Below, one piece after another: positions 1-6,099 of a DNA stretch of 7,968 nt. The DNA is from Actinomycetes bacterium. GTDB taxonomy: Bacteria; Actinomycetota; Acidimicrobiia; Acidimicrobiales; RAAP-2. The stretch lies in assembly GCA_021781315.1 (NCBI GenBank), contig JAJXXB010000238.1, forward strand, positions 1 to 7,968. The letters are read 5' to 3'. The translations under genes were made by a program, and so were the position numbers. Below the pieces are notes generated by a model. That model made no database searches and was not told where the DNA came from. It saw only the letters and a list, made by a program, of their open reading frames with translations. Each line of letters opens with the position of its first letter. The stretch's first letter is position 1.

Positions 1-896
1 CGACGCCGGGCTCGTCGGACCGCTTTCTCGCCAAGGCCCCGAGCGCCGTGGCCGACATGACCTTCCTCGACCTCGAGGACTCGGTGGCACCCAATGAGAA
101 GGTCGCCGCGCGCGCCAAGGTCGTTGACGCGATTCGCACCCAGGACTGGGGCGAGCGGGTGCTGTGCGTGCGCGTCAACGCCTGGGACACGGCCTGGACC
201 TACGGCGACGTGATCGAGGTGGTCGGCCAGGCCGGTCCGCGCCTGGACGAGATCATGCTGCCCAAGGTCCAGTCCGCGGCCGAGGTCGTGGCGATGGACC
301 TCTTGCTCACCCAGGTGGAGAAGAACGCCGGACTGCCGGTGGGCCACATCGGCATCGAGGCCCAGATCGAGACGGCGAGGGGGCTGATCAACGTCGACGA
401 GATCTGCGCGGCCTCGCCGCGCCTGGAGACGATCATCTTCGGCCCGGCCGACTTCGCGGCCTCGATCGAGATGCCGGTGTTGACCGGCGGCGTGGCGATC
501 CCCGAGTACCCGGGGGACCACTTCAACTACGTCTTCTCGCGCATCCTCATGGCCGGGCGCGCCAATGGCCTTCAGGTGATCGACGGTCCGTTTCTCAAGG
601 TTCGCGAGCTCGACGCCCTGCGCGAGTTCGCCCAGCGCACCCACATCCTGGGGTACGACGGCAAGTGGGCCCTCACCCCGGACCAGGCGCTCGTGCTCAA
701 CGAGGTCTACTCGCCCACCCAGGAGCAGTTCGATCGGGCCTGGGACATCCTCGAGGCCTACCGCGTGGCGACCGAGGAGAACCACACCGGCGCCGTGATG
801 TTCGGTGACGAGATGATCGACGAGGCCAGCCGCAAGATGGCGATCAAGTTCCTCAGTCGCGGCGAACGGGCCGGCCTGGCCCGCTCCACCGCCTAA
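1..896 (+). CDS. mcl: Malyl-CoA / beta-methylmalyl-CoA lyase (HpcH/HpaI-CitE family), 5' partial
   Basis: The enzyme cleaves beta-methylmalyl-CoA to glyoxylate and propionyl-CoA, and malyl-CoA to glyoxylate and acetyl-CoA; it is cytosolic and Mg-dependent. The frame is open from the window edge (first full codon at base 3) through TAA at 894-896, so the start lies upstream. The GTG at 48 is internal, because the residues before it (TPGSSDRFLAKA) already match the family N-terminus. Visible motifs are FLDLEDSVAPNEK, the Arg of VRVNAWD (residue 57 counting from base 3), the QIET Glu (residue 123) and the GPADF Asp (residue 150). The 27-residue Glu-Asp spacing matches the Mg ligands of malyl-CoA lyases as I recall them. 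The C-terminal GDEMIDEASRKMA segment resembles the Mcl lid that donates a catalytic Asp to the neighbouring subunit. A citrate lyase beta subunit or a generic CoA-ester lyase is the alternative; the SVAPNEK and DEMIDEA motifs plus the mcd and mch neighbours favour Mcl. Confidence 0.8.
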   Translation, partial: TPGSSDRFLAKAPSAVADMTFLDLEDSVAPNEKVAARAKVVDAIRTQDWGERVLCVRVNAWDTAWTYGDVIEVVGQAGPRLDEIMLPKVQSAAEVVAMDLLLTQVEKNAGLPVGHIGIEAQIETARGLINVDEICAASPRLETIIFGPADFAASIEMPVLTGGVAIPEYPGDHFNYVFSRILMAGRANGLQVIDGPFLKVRELDALREFAQRTHILGYDGKWALTPDQALVLNEVYSPTQEQFDRAWDILEAYRVATEENHTGAVMFGDEMIDEASRKMAIKFLSRGERAGLARSTA

Positions 897-921
897 CGGC
901 GTTATTAGGAATTACTCCCAC

Positions 922-927
922 TAAGGT
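922..927 (+). promoter_or_regulatory. Putative -10 box (TAAGGT) of the Ni/Co permease, leaderless type
   Basis: TAAGGT is followed by seven bases and then ATG 935, so transcription would begin at or next to the start codon. It lies in an AT-rich patch (about 901-924) that stands out against the GC-rich surroundings. No convincing -35 is seen. The same bases overlap an AAGGTGG Shine-Dalgarno-like run, so a conventional readthrough start from mcl is also possible. Confidence 0.45.
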
Positions 928-934
928 GGCCGCC

Positions 935-2131
935 ATGGCCACTGTCACCGCGTCGAGCCACTCGCGCGACGCCGCTCGCAGCGCCTACAGTGCGCGCGAG
1001 CGCCGCCGCCTCTACGCGATGTTCGGCTTCATCGTGTTCCTCCACGTGCTCGGCGCGGCGCTGCTGGCCATCGCCGCCATGCGCCACGTCGGGGTGTCGG
1101 GCACGAAGATGATCGGGGTCGGCACCGGCGTGCTCGCCTACACCCTGGGCATGCGCCACGCCTTCGACGCCGACCACATCGCGGCGATCGACAACACGAC
1201 GCGCAAGTTCATGTCCGAGGGAAAGCGTCCACTGTCGGTGGGCTTCTTCTTCTCCCTCGGGCATTCCTCGGTCGTCTTCGCCCTGACCGTGCTGTTGGGC
1301 CTGGGTGCGCGAGCTCTGGGCGGCCAGGTGCGCGACGCGCACTCGCCGCTGCACCACTACGGCACGCTGGTGGGCACGGTGGTCTCGGGTAGCTTCCTCT
1401 ATCTCATCGCCACGCTCAACCTGATCATCCTGGTGGGCATCGTGCGCCTCTTCGTCGAGATGCGCCAGGGACGCTTCGACGACTCCCAGCTCGAGAAGCA
1501 CTTGAACGCGCGCGGCTTCATGATGCGCTTCTTCGGTCCGCTCGCGCGCAGCATCGACGCGCCCTGGAAGATGTACCCGCTCGGCGTGCTCTTCGGCCTG
1601 GGCTTTGACACCGCGACCGAGGTCGCCTTCTTGGTCCTCGCCGGCACGTCGGTGGCCGCGGGCCTTCCGCTGTGGGCGATTCTGTCGCTGCCGATTCTCT
1701 TCGCCGCCGGCATGAGCCTGCTCGACACGATCGACGGGTCCTTCATGAACTTCGCCTACGGCTGGGCCTTCTCCAAGCCCGTGCGCAAGGTGTACTACAA
1801 CATCGCCATCACCGGACTGAGCGTCTTCGTGGCCTTCTTCATCGGCACCCTCGAGCTCGCCCAGGTCCTCGCGAACCAGCTGCACCTCACGGGCGGGCTG
1901 TGGAACTACGCGGCGCGCTTTGACATCAACCGCGCGGGATTCATCATCGTGGGCATCTTCGTGGCCGTGTGGGTCGCGGCGCTGGCGCTGTGGCGCTTCG
2001 GGCGGGTCGAGTCGCGCTGGGAGGCGGCGGCGCTACGCGCCCAGCGCGAGCGCGGCGAGGCGCCGGACCGCCACGCGGCGGGCACGACGCTGGGTGCGGT
2101 GCACCCCGCGCTCACCATCGACGGCGATTAG
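935..2131 (+). CDS. NiCoT-family nickel/cobalt permease
   Basis: Inner-membrane secondary transporter taking up Ni2+ and/or Co2+ (HoxN/NixA/NicT family, TC 2.A.52). All family signatures are present (ATG at 935 as residue 1): RHAFDADHI at 74-82 with the metal-binding HX4DH motif, FFSLGHSSVV near 105-114, GFDTATE at 223-229, and GMSLLDTIDG at 259-268. Hydrophobic stretches fit eight membrane helices, roughly at 28-49, 59-80, 100-127, 142-173, 214-238, 244-270, 286-312 and 334-356. The 398-residue length is normal. The GTG at 926 is in frame, but ATG 935 is preferred: it follows TAAGGT by seven bases, and the overlapping AAGGTGG also looks like a ribosome site. It lies 38 bp after mcl on the same strand, and its stop overlaps the mcd stop. 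Selectivity cannot be read from sequence; the neighbouring pathway uses adenosylcobalamin mutases, so cobalt is the reasonable guess. Confidence 0.93.
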   Translation: MATVTASSHSRDAARSAYSARERRRLYAMFGFIVFLHVLGAALLAIAAMRHVGVSGTKMIGVGTGVLAYTLGMRHAFDADHIAAIDNTTRKFMSEGKRPLSVGFFFSLGHSSVVFALTVLLGLGARALGGQVRDAHSPLHHYGTLVGTVVSGSFLYLIATLNLIILVGIVRLFVEMRQGRFDDSQLEKHLNARGFMMRFFGPLARSIDAPWKMYPLGVLFGLGFDTATEVAFLVLAGTSVAAGLPLWAILSLPILFAAGMSLLDTIDGSFMNFAYGWAFSKPVRKVYYNIAITGLSVFVAFFIGTLELAQVLANQLHLTGGLWNYAARFDINRAGFIIVGIFVAVWVAALALWRFGRVESRWEAAALRAQRERGEAPDRHAAGTTLGAVHPALTIDGD

Positions 2132-3696
2132 CCCTCGACGAGACGGCGCGCGACGACCTTGAGACAGAGGGTCTCGTCCGCGCCCTCGAAGATCGAGAGC
2201 ACCCGCGCGTCGACGAAGTAGCGGCTCACGGGGTACTCCTCGGCGTATCCCATGCCGCCGTGGATCTGCATGGCCTCGCGCGTGACCCACTCGGCCGCGC
2301 GGCACACGTAGGCCTTGGCCATCGAGGCCTCGAGGGATCCTGACCCGCCGCCCATCAGGCGCGCGACGGCCAGCGAGAACTGGCGAGCGCACTGGATGAT
2401 CGCGGCCATGGTGCCGAGCTTGACCCGGGTCAGCTCGAAGTCGATCACCGGCTGGCCGAAGACCACCCGGTTGCGCGCGTACTCGAGCGCCGCGTCGTAG
2501 GCGGCCTGCATGACCCCGACCGCGCGCGCGGCGGTCTGCAGGCGCCCGTTCTCGAAACCCGCCATCTGGTAGTAGAAGCCCCGTCCCAGGCCGTCCTCGC
2601 CGCCGAGGAGGTTGTCCTCGGGCACGAACCAGTTCTCGAAGGCCAGCTCGTAGGAGTGCATGCCCCGGTACCCGAGGGTGTCAATCGGCCGGCCCTCGAG
2701 GCGTCCGGCGGGTCGCCCGTCGCCGGACTGCTCGAAGACGAAGCCGTGCGAGTCGCCGCGAGGCTTCTCGACGAGGAAGAGCGAGAGCCCGCGATGCGCC
2801 TTGGCGCGATCGGGGTCGGTGCGCGCGAGCAGCACGAGGACGTCGGCGCGCGCGGCGAAGGTGCACCAGGTCTTGGTGCCGTTGATCAGCCAGCCGCCGG
2901 CGGTGCGCGTCGCCGACGTGGTCAGGCCCGCCACGTCGCTGCCGAAGTCGGGTTCGGTCACCGCGATCGCGGCCAGCACCTCGGCGCGCGCGAGGCGACC
3001 GAGCCAGCGCTCCTTCTGTGCGGGTGTTCCCCCGCTGACCAGCGCGCGCGCCATGATCTCGGGCCGAGTGATCAGGGAGCCCCCGATGCCCAGGCTCGCC
3101 CAGGAGAGCTCCTCGGTGGCGATCACCATGCCGAGGTACTCGGCCTCGCCGCCGGCGGAGTAGCCGCCGAATTCCTCGGGCACCGACAGTCCGAACCCGC
3201 CGAGCTCGGCCAGACCCTCGATGATCGACTCGGGGATGTCGCCGTTGGTGCGGTGCACGTGCTCGGCGTGGGGGCGCACCTGTTCGAGGGCGAAGCGGTG
3301 GAACATGTCGCTCACCATCTGAAACTCGTCGTCGAGGTGGCGCTCACCGGGCGTCTCGGCGAGCGCGCCGAGGAAGTCCGGTGAGGATTTGTCGGCGACG
3401 AAGTCGTGGAAGGGCGAGAACCAGTCGCGATCCAGTCCCCAGAGCTCTTCTCGCCCCAGCGCGCGCGCGGCGAGGTCACTGAGGGCCAGGGCCAAGAAGG
3501 CGTCCACCAGGCGGCGCTCCACCTCTCCCGTCTCGGCGTAGCCGAGGCAGGCGCGGGCCGTCGCGATCGCACTCGTGGCGTGGGCCAGGTCGTAGGCGAA
3601 GGCCTGGTGGGCGTCGACGCCGCCGTGCGCGGCGAGGGAGGCGGCGGCGTCGGCGACGATGCGCTCGGCGCGTTCGACGAGGTCGGTGGTGGACAT
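2128..3696 (-). CDS. mcd: Methylsuccinyl-CoA dehydrogenase-like long acyl-CoA dehydrogenase
   Basis: FAD-dependent acyl-CoA dehydrogenase of 522 residues, proposed to oxidise (2S)-methylsuccinyl-CoA to mesaconyl-CoA and pass electrons to an electron-transfer flavoprotein. The core has the family order: N-terminal helical part (about 125-240), beta part with AVTEPDFGSD at 245-254, and C-terminal helical part with RNRVVFGQPV near 408-417, QIHGGMGYAEEYPVSRYFVDARV at about 477-499, and the probable catalytic Glu504 in IFEGADE. Ordinary family members are near 380 residues; the extra N-terminal 120 or so (a helical segment containing TGEVE at 56-60) is the kind of extension I associate with Mcd. 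The ATG at 3694-3696 has no Shine-Dalgarno but a TAGTTT seven bases upstream. It converges on the permease (the stops share 2129-2130) and diverges from the small gene-mch unit. Substrate is inferred from length and neighbours; another acyl-CoA substrate remains possible. Confidence 0.75.
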   Translation of the reverse strand: MSTTDLVERAERIVADAAASLAAHGGVDAHQAFAYDLAHATSAIATARACLGYAETGEVERRLVDAFLALALSDLAARALGREELWGLDRDWFSPFHDFVADKSSPDFLGALAETPGERHLDDEFQMVSDMFHRFALEQVRPHAEHVHRTNGDIPESIIEGLAELGGFGLSVPEEFGGYSAGGEAEYLGMVIATEELSWASLGIGGSLITRPEIMARALVSGGTPAQKERWLGRLARAEVLAAIAVTEPDFGSDVAGLTTSATRTAGGWLINGTKTWCTFAARADVLVLLARTDPDRAKAHRGLSLFLVEKPRGDSHGFVFEQSGDGRPAGRLEGRPIDTLGYRGMHSYELAFENWFVPEDNLLGGEDGLGRGFYYQMAGFENGRLQTAARAVGVMQAAYDAALEYARNRVVFGQPVIDFELTRVKLGTMAAIIQCARQFSLAVARLMGGGSGSLEASMAKAYVCRAAEWVTREAMQIHGGMGYAEEYPVSRYFVDARVLSIFEGADETLCLKVVARRLVEG

Positions 3697-3703
3697 AGGT
3701 GAG

Positions 3704-3709
3704 AAACTA
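3704..3709 (-). promoter_or_regulatory. Putative -10 box (TAGTTT) of mcd, leaderless type
   Basis: Read on the minus strand, TAGTTT is followed by the seven bases CTCACCT and then the mcd ATG. There is no Shine-Dalgarno in the spacer, which favours a leaderless transcript. Seventeen bases further upstream lies TCGTCA (3727-3732), matching TTGACA at four of six positions. Confidence 0.55.
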
Positions 3710-3713
3710 CCGT

Positions 3714-3746
3714 CTCAGGCCTCGAGTGACGACGGCCTAGTCTGAG
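3714..3746. promoter_or_regulatory. Dyad elements between the divergent promoters, possible operator
   Basis: The 53-bp region between mcd and the small gene has CTCAGGCC at 3714-3721 facing GGCCT at 3734-3738 and CTGAG at 3742-3746, giving interrupted inverted arms. A second dyad, TGAGA (3700-3704) and TCTCA (3713-3717) with an 8-bp spacer, spans the mcd -10 box. The right arm of the first dyad covers the other -10 box. This could be a regulator site acting on both promoters, but arms this short also arise by chance. Confidence 0.3.
3738..3743 (+). promoter_or_regulatory. Putative -10 box (TAGTCT) of the small gene-mch unit
   Basis: TAGTCT lies six bases before GTG 3750, the same spacing class as the other putative leaderless promoters in the window. 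The intervening GAGGGG could instead act as a Shine-Dalgarno for the in-frame GTG at 3756 or ATG at 3762. Confidence 0.5.
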
Positions 3747-3749
3747 GGG

Positions 3750-4187
3750 GTGAACGTGACAATGCTCCTCGCCGACGCGGCCCAGGTCGCCGACGGCAAG
3801 CTCTACATCCTCGGTGGCGGCTGGTCCATCACCGGCCCTGAGGCCGTGCCCTCGGCGGTGGCCATCAAGGTCGGCGTCGACTGGCACGAGTTCAACACCG
3901 CGCATCACTGGGAGCTCTTCCTCGACGACGCCGACGGACAGCTGGTGCGATTCGAGACCCCCGACGGCGTGCAGACGATCGAAGTGCGCGGGGACTTCTC
4001 GGCCACCGAGCCGGCGGGGGTGCCGGCCGGCACGCCCGTGGACGTCCCGATCGCGGTGAACTTCGGACCCATCCCGCTGGCGCCGGGCTCGCGCTTCACG
4101 TGGCGCTTCGTGATCGACGGCGAGAGCCTGCCCGGGGCCGACGCCTCCTTCACCACGCGGCCCCTGCCCGAACTCGAGGCCGAGTAG
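3750..4187 (+). CDS. Small conserved-looking protein of unknown function
   Basis: A 145-residue protein with no signal peptide, membrane segment or cysteine, so probably cytosolic. The opening LLADAAQVADGKLYILGGGW (about residues 6-25) recalls small uncharacterised proteins of the DUF6941 type, in which a conserved 'D..A....GKL...G' start precedes a predicted beta-sandwich; this is recall, not a search. The remainder alternates short hydrophobic strands with acidic loops, and a Pro/Gly-rich stretch (about 90-100) leads to a beta-rich end (FTWRFVIDGESLPG). The start is uncertain among GTG 3750, GTG 3756 and ATG 3762: the first fits a leaderless transcript from TAGTCT, the second and third would use GAGGGGG. 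It is followed after 22 bp by mch on the same strand, so co-transcription is likely. No catalytic motif is visible and I assign no function. Confidence 0.78.
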   Translation: MNVTMLLADAAQVADGKLYILGGGWSITGPEAVPSAVAIKVGVDWHEFNTAHHWELFLDDADGQLVRFETPDGVQTIEVRGDFSATEPAGVPAGTPVDVPIAVNFGPIPLAPGSRFTWRFVIDGESLPGADASFTTRPLPELEAE

Positions 4188-4198
4188 CCGCGACGAGC

Positions 4199-4204
4199 GG
4201 GGAG
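4199..4204 (+). promoter_or_regulatory. Ribosome binding site of mch
   Basis: GGGGAG lies five bases before ATG 4210. It is one of the few clear Shine-Dalgarno sequences here and marks mch as an internal, co-transcribed gene, in contrast to the leaderless first genes. Confidence 0.6.
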
Positions 4205-4209
4205 ACGAG

Positions 4210-4722
4210 ATGACCACCTACGACCGGCCCTTCGGGCGCTACTTCGAGGACTTCGTACCCGGCGACGTCTACCGGCACTGGCCCGGCAAGACCATCACCG
4301 AGGCCGACGATCACCTCTTTTGCATGATCACGATGAACCACCACCCCCTGCACACCAACGCGTGGTTCGCCGAGCACGAGAGCGTCCAGGGGCGCAACGT
4401 CGTCGTGGGCAACCTCGTGTACTCGCTGGTGCTCGGCATGAGCGTGCCTGACGTCTCGGGCTCGGCCATCGCGAACCTCGAGGTCGAGAGCCTCATCCAC
4501 CGTCACCCGACCTTCCACGGCGACACGATCTACGCCGAGACCCGCGTGCTGGAGGCGATCCCGTCGTCGTCGAAGACCGATCGCGGGGTCGTCACCGTCG
4601 AGACGAAGGGCTTCAACCAGGAGGGTCGAGAGGTCTGCTACTTCCGGCGCAAGGTGATGGTCTGGCGTCGCGACGCCGCGCCGACTCGGGCTCGCCCCTA
4701 CGGTGACGACGTCTGGGACTGA
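4210..4722 (+). CDS. mch: MaoC-like mesaconyl-CoA hydratase candidate
   Basis: A 170-residue single-hotdog MaoC-type hydratase, proposed to interconvert mesaconyl-CoA and beta-methylmalyl-CoA, the step between Mcd and Mcl. It opens with FGRYFEDFVPGDVYRHWPGKTITEAD (about 8-33), typical of the family. The active-site segment at 41-50 (TMNHHPLHTN) has His48 at the hydratase-2 position but Asn43 where the classical D-x-N-P-x-H motif has Asp. A V-x-G-N-L-V segment at 65-70 follows, then hotdog strands. Proteobacterial mesaconyl-CoA hydratases are about twice as long (fused double hotdog); single-domain MaoC proteins occupy this place in actinobacterial ethylmalonyl-CoA loci, as I recall. Co-transcribed with the small gene upstream, and its last 20 bp overlap mutY. 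A general (R)-enoyl-CoA hydratase is the main alternative. Confidence 0.72.
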   Translation: MTTYDRPFGRYFEDFVPGDVYRHWPGKTITEADDHLFCMITMNHHPLHTNAWFAEHESVQGRNVVVGNLVYSLVLGMSVPDVSGSAIANLEVESLIHRHPTFHGDTIYAETRVLEAIPSSSKTDRGVVTVETKGFNQEGREVCYFRRKVMVWRRDAAPTRARPYGDDVWD

Positions 4723-5572
4723 CGCGGCGGCGTTTCGCCGCGCGCTCACACGAGCCCGTCCCGCCCTGCGCCGCGACTTGCCCTGGGTCGGCCACGACGA
4801 TCCCTGGGCGATCTTTTTGAGCGAGGTCATGCTCCAGCAGACATCGACGGCCCGCGTCCTCGCACCCTGGGCCGCCTTCCTCGCGACCTATCCCACCCCG
4901 AGCGACCTCGCCAACGCCCCGCTCGACGAGGTGCTCGCGAAGTGGCGCGGGCTCGGCTACCCGCGTCGGGCGCGGGCCCTGCGCGAGGCGGCGATTCTCA
5001 TGCGCGACGCCCACGGTGGGCGGGTGCCGCGCTCGCGAGCCGAACTGCTCGCGCTACCCGGCGTGGGCGAGTACACGGCCAGCGCGGTGGCGAGCTTCGC
5101 GTACGGCGAGCCGGTCACGGTCCTTGACACCAACGTGGGACGCGTGCTCGCGCGCGCCGTGGCCAATTCGCGCCTGACTCGCGCCGAGGCCCTCGCCCTC
5201 GGCGACCGGGTGCGCGCCGACCAGCCCAGCGCGGCGTTCAACCAGTCGCTGCTCGACCTCGGCGCGCGGTTCTGCCGGGCGAGGCCGCGCTGTGACGAGT
5301 GTCCCCTCGCCTCGTCGTGTCGGTGGCGACGCGAGGGCGGCGCCGATCCGGCGCCCACCAGCGCGGCGGTCTCGCGCCCCCAGTCGGCCTTCGCGGGATC
5401 GGACCGCCAGCTGCGCGGTCGCATCCTGGCGCGCCTCGAGTCGCGACCCTCCGCACGGGAGTTCGCGGCGCACTTCGCCGACGTCGAACCCGCGCGCCTC
5501 GACGCCGTGCTCGAGGGACTCGCGCGCGACGGACTGGTCGATCTCGCGGGCCCGCGCCTCGCCACGCACTGA
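4703..5572 (+). CDS. mutY: A/G-specific adenine DNA glycosylase, short C-terminal form
   Basis: Base-excision repair enzyme removing adenine mispaired with 8-oxoguanine. Residues 20-220 carry the HhH-GPD fold: SEVMLQQT with catalytic Glu41, GLGYPRRA at 83-90, the helix-hairpin-helix LPGVGEYTA with Tyr124 where endonuclease III has its lyase Lys, and VLDTNVGRV with catalytic Asp142. The Glu41-Tyr124-Asp142 spacings (83 and 101) match my recollection of E. coli MutY (37, 120, 138). The 4Fe-4S cysteines are C201, C207, C210 and C216, a C-X5-C-X2-C-X5-C pattern one residue shorter in the first loop than the usual C-X6. At 289 residues it lacks a full NUDIX-like 8-oxoG reader; the last 60 or so (SDRQLRGRILARL onward) look like the short winged-helix-like end of actinobacterial MutY. 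GTG 4703 overlaps mch by 20 bp, has only a weak ribosome site, and leaves about ten residues before the conserved domain. Confidence 0.92.
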   Translation: MTTSGTDAAAFRRALTRARPALRRDLPWVGHDDPWAIFLSEVMLQQTSTARVLAPWAAFLATYPTPSDLANAPLDEVLAKWRGLGYPRRARALREAAILMRDAHGGRVPRSRAELLALPGVGEYTASAVASFAYGEPVTVLDTNVGRVLARAVANSRLTRAEALALGDRVRADQPSAAFNQSLLDLGARFCRARPRCDECPLASSCRWRREGGADPAPTSAAVSRPQSAFAGSDRQLRGRILARLESRPSAREFAAHFADVEPARLDAVLEGLARDGLVDLAGPRLATH

Positions 5573-5594
5573 CGGGGTCGCCGCAGGGGCCCGG

Positions 5595-5600
5595 TAAGGT
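5595..5600 (+). promoter_or_regulatory. Putative -10 box (TAAGGT) of the flavin reductase gene
   Basis: TAAGGT is followed by seven bases (CAGCGGC) and GTG 5608, the same hexamer and spacing as at the permease gene. It lies in the 35-bp gap after mutY and suggests an independent, leaderless transcript. AAGG within it is a weak alternative Shine-Dalgarno. Confidence 0.5.
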
Positions 5601-5607
5601 CAGCGGC

Positions 5608-6078
5608 GTGAGCCTCGACGATCTCCACTTCAAGCACGTCGTCGGCCACTTCGCGACCGGCGTCGTCGTGGTGGCCAGTGCGACCGCCAACGGTCCGGTG
5701 GGCTTTACCTGCCAGACGTTCGGTTCACTGTCGCTCGACCCGATCCTCGTCTCCTTCGCCGCGAGCAACACCGGGCGGTCCTGGCCCCTGGTGCACCGCG
5801 CCGACTTCATCGGCGTCAGCATCCTCGCCGAGGACCAGGAGGCGATCGCGCGGCTCTTCGCCACCAGCGGCGCCGACAAGTTCCGCGACCTCGAGCTCGA
5901 GAGAGGCCCCCACGGCTCGCCGCTCCTGCCGGGCGCGCTGGCGCACTTGGAGGGGTGTATCGAGACCGTCGTGGCTCACGGCGACCACGACCTCGTGACG
6001 GCCTCGATCGACTACGCGGTGGCCCACACGGGAAAGCCCCTCCTGTACTACCGCGGCGGATTCGGCCTGCTCGCCTGA
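5608..6078 (+). CDS. Flavin reductase-like FMN-binding split-barrel protein
   Basis: A 156-residue protein of the flavin reductase domain family (HpaC-type), which reduces FMN or FAD with NAD(P)H, usually to feed a partner monooxygenase. Family features in order: FKHVVGHFATGVVVVA (about 8-23), the substrate-loop region GFTCQTFGSLSLDPILVSFA (about 32-51), RSWPLVHRADFIGVSILAEDQ (about 57-77), the LFATSGADKF segment (about 83-92), and a closing LEGCIETVVAHGDHDLV then LLYYRGGFGLL. Length is normal for a stand-alone reductase. The frame stays open upstream within mutY, but GTG 5608 is the only start fitting the conserved N-terminus and the upstream -10. No oxygenase partner is in the window, so the physiological acceptor is unknown. 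Confidence 0.86.
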   Translation: MSLDDLHFKHVVGHFATGVVVVASATANGPVGFTCQTFGSLSLDPILVSFAASNTGRSWPLVHRADFIGVSILAEDQEAIARLFATSGADKFRDLELERGPHGSPLLPGALAHLEGCIETVVAHGDHDLVTASIDYAVAHTGKPLLYYRGGFGLLA

Positions 6079-6086
6079 GCGTTCAG

Positions 6087-6092
6087 TACGCT
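6087..6092 (+). promoter_or_regulatory. Putative -10 box (TACGCT) before the leader ORF
   Basis: TACGCT is followed by seven bases (TCCCAGG) and GTG 6100, the spacing seen at the other putative leaderless starts. The start it points to is not that of the membrane protein gene but of a nine-codon ORF in front of it. Confidence 0.42.
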
Positions 6093-6099
6093 TCCCAGG

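Noticed and set aside
897..934. A cobalamin riboswitch in front of the Ni/Co permease.
   Set aside because: Only 38 bases separate the genes and there is no B12-box; a riboswitch of this class needs well over 100 bases.
905..1885. A 326-codon open frame on the minus strand opposite the Ni/Co permease.
   Set aside because: Composition is His/Glu/Arg/Ala-rich low-complexity with no recognisable domain, as expected for an antisense shadow in GC-rich DNA; the plus-strand permease has all family motifs.
2656..3384. A 242-codon plus-strand frame opposite mcd.
   Set aside because: Antisense shadow; mcd carries the full acyl-CoA dehydrogenase motif set.
3717..3738. AGGCC-N12-GGCCT as a transcription terminator.
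   Set aside because: It lies between two divergent promoters, has no T-run on either strand and a 12-base loop; an operator is the more reasonable reading.
5299..5607. An extended N-terminus for the flavin reductase running back into mutY.
   Set aside because: The frame is open, but the translation is Arg/Pro/Ala-rich noise out of frame with mutY; GTG 5608 fits the family start and the upstream -10.
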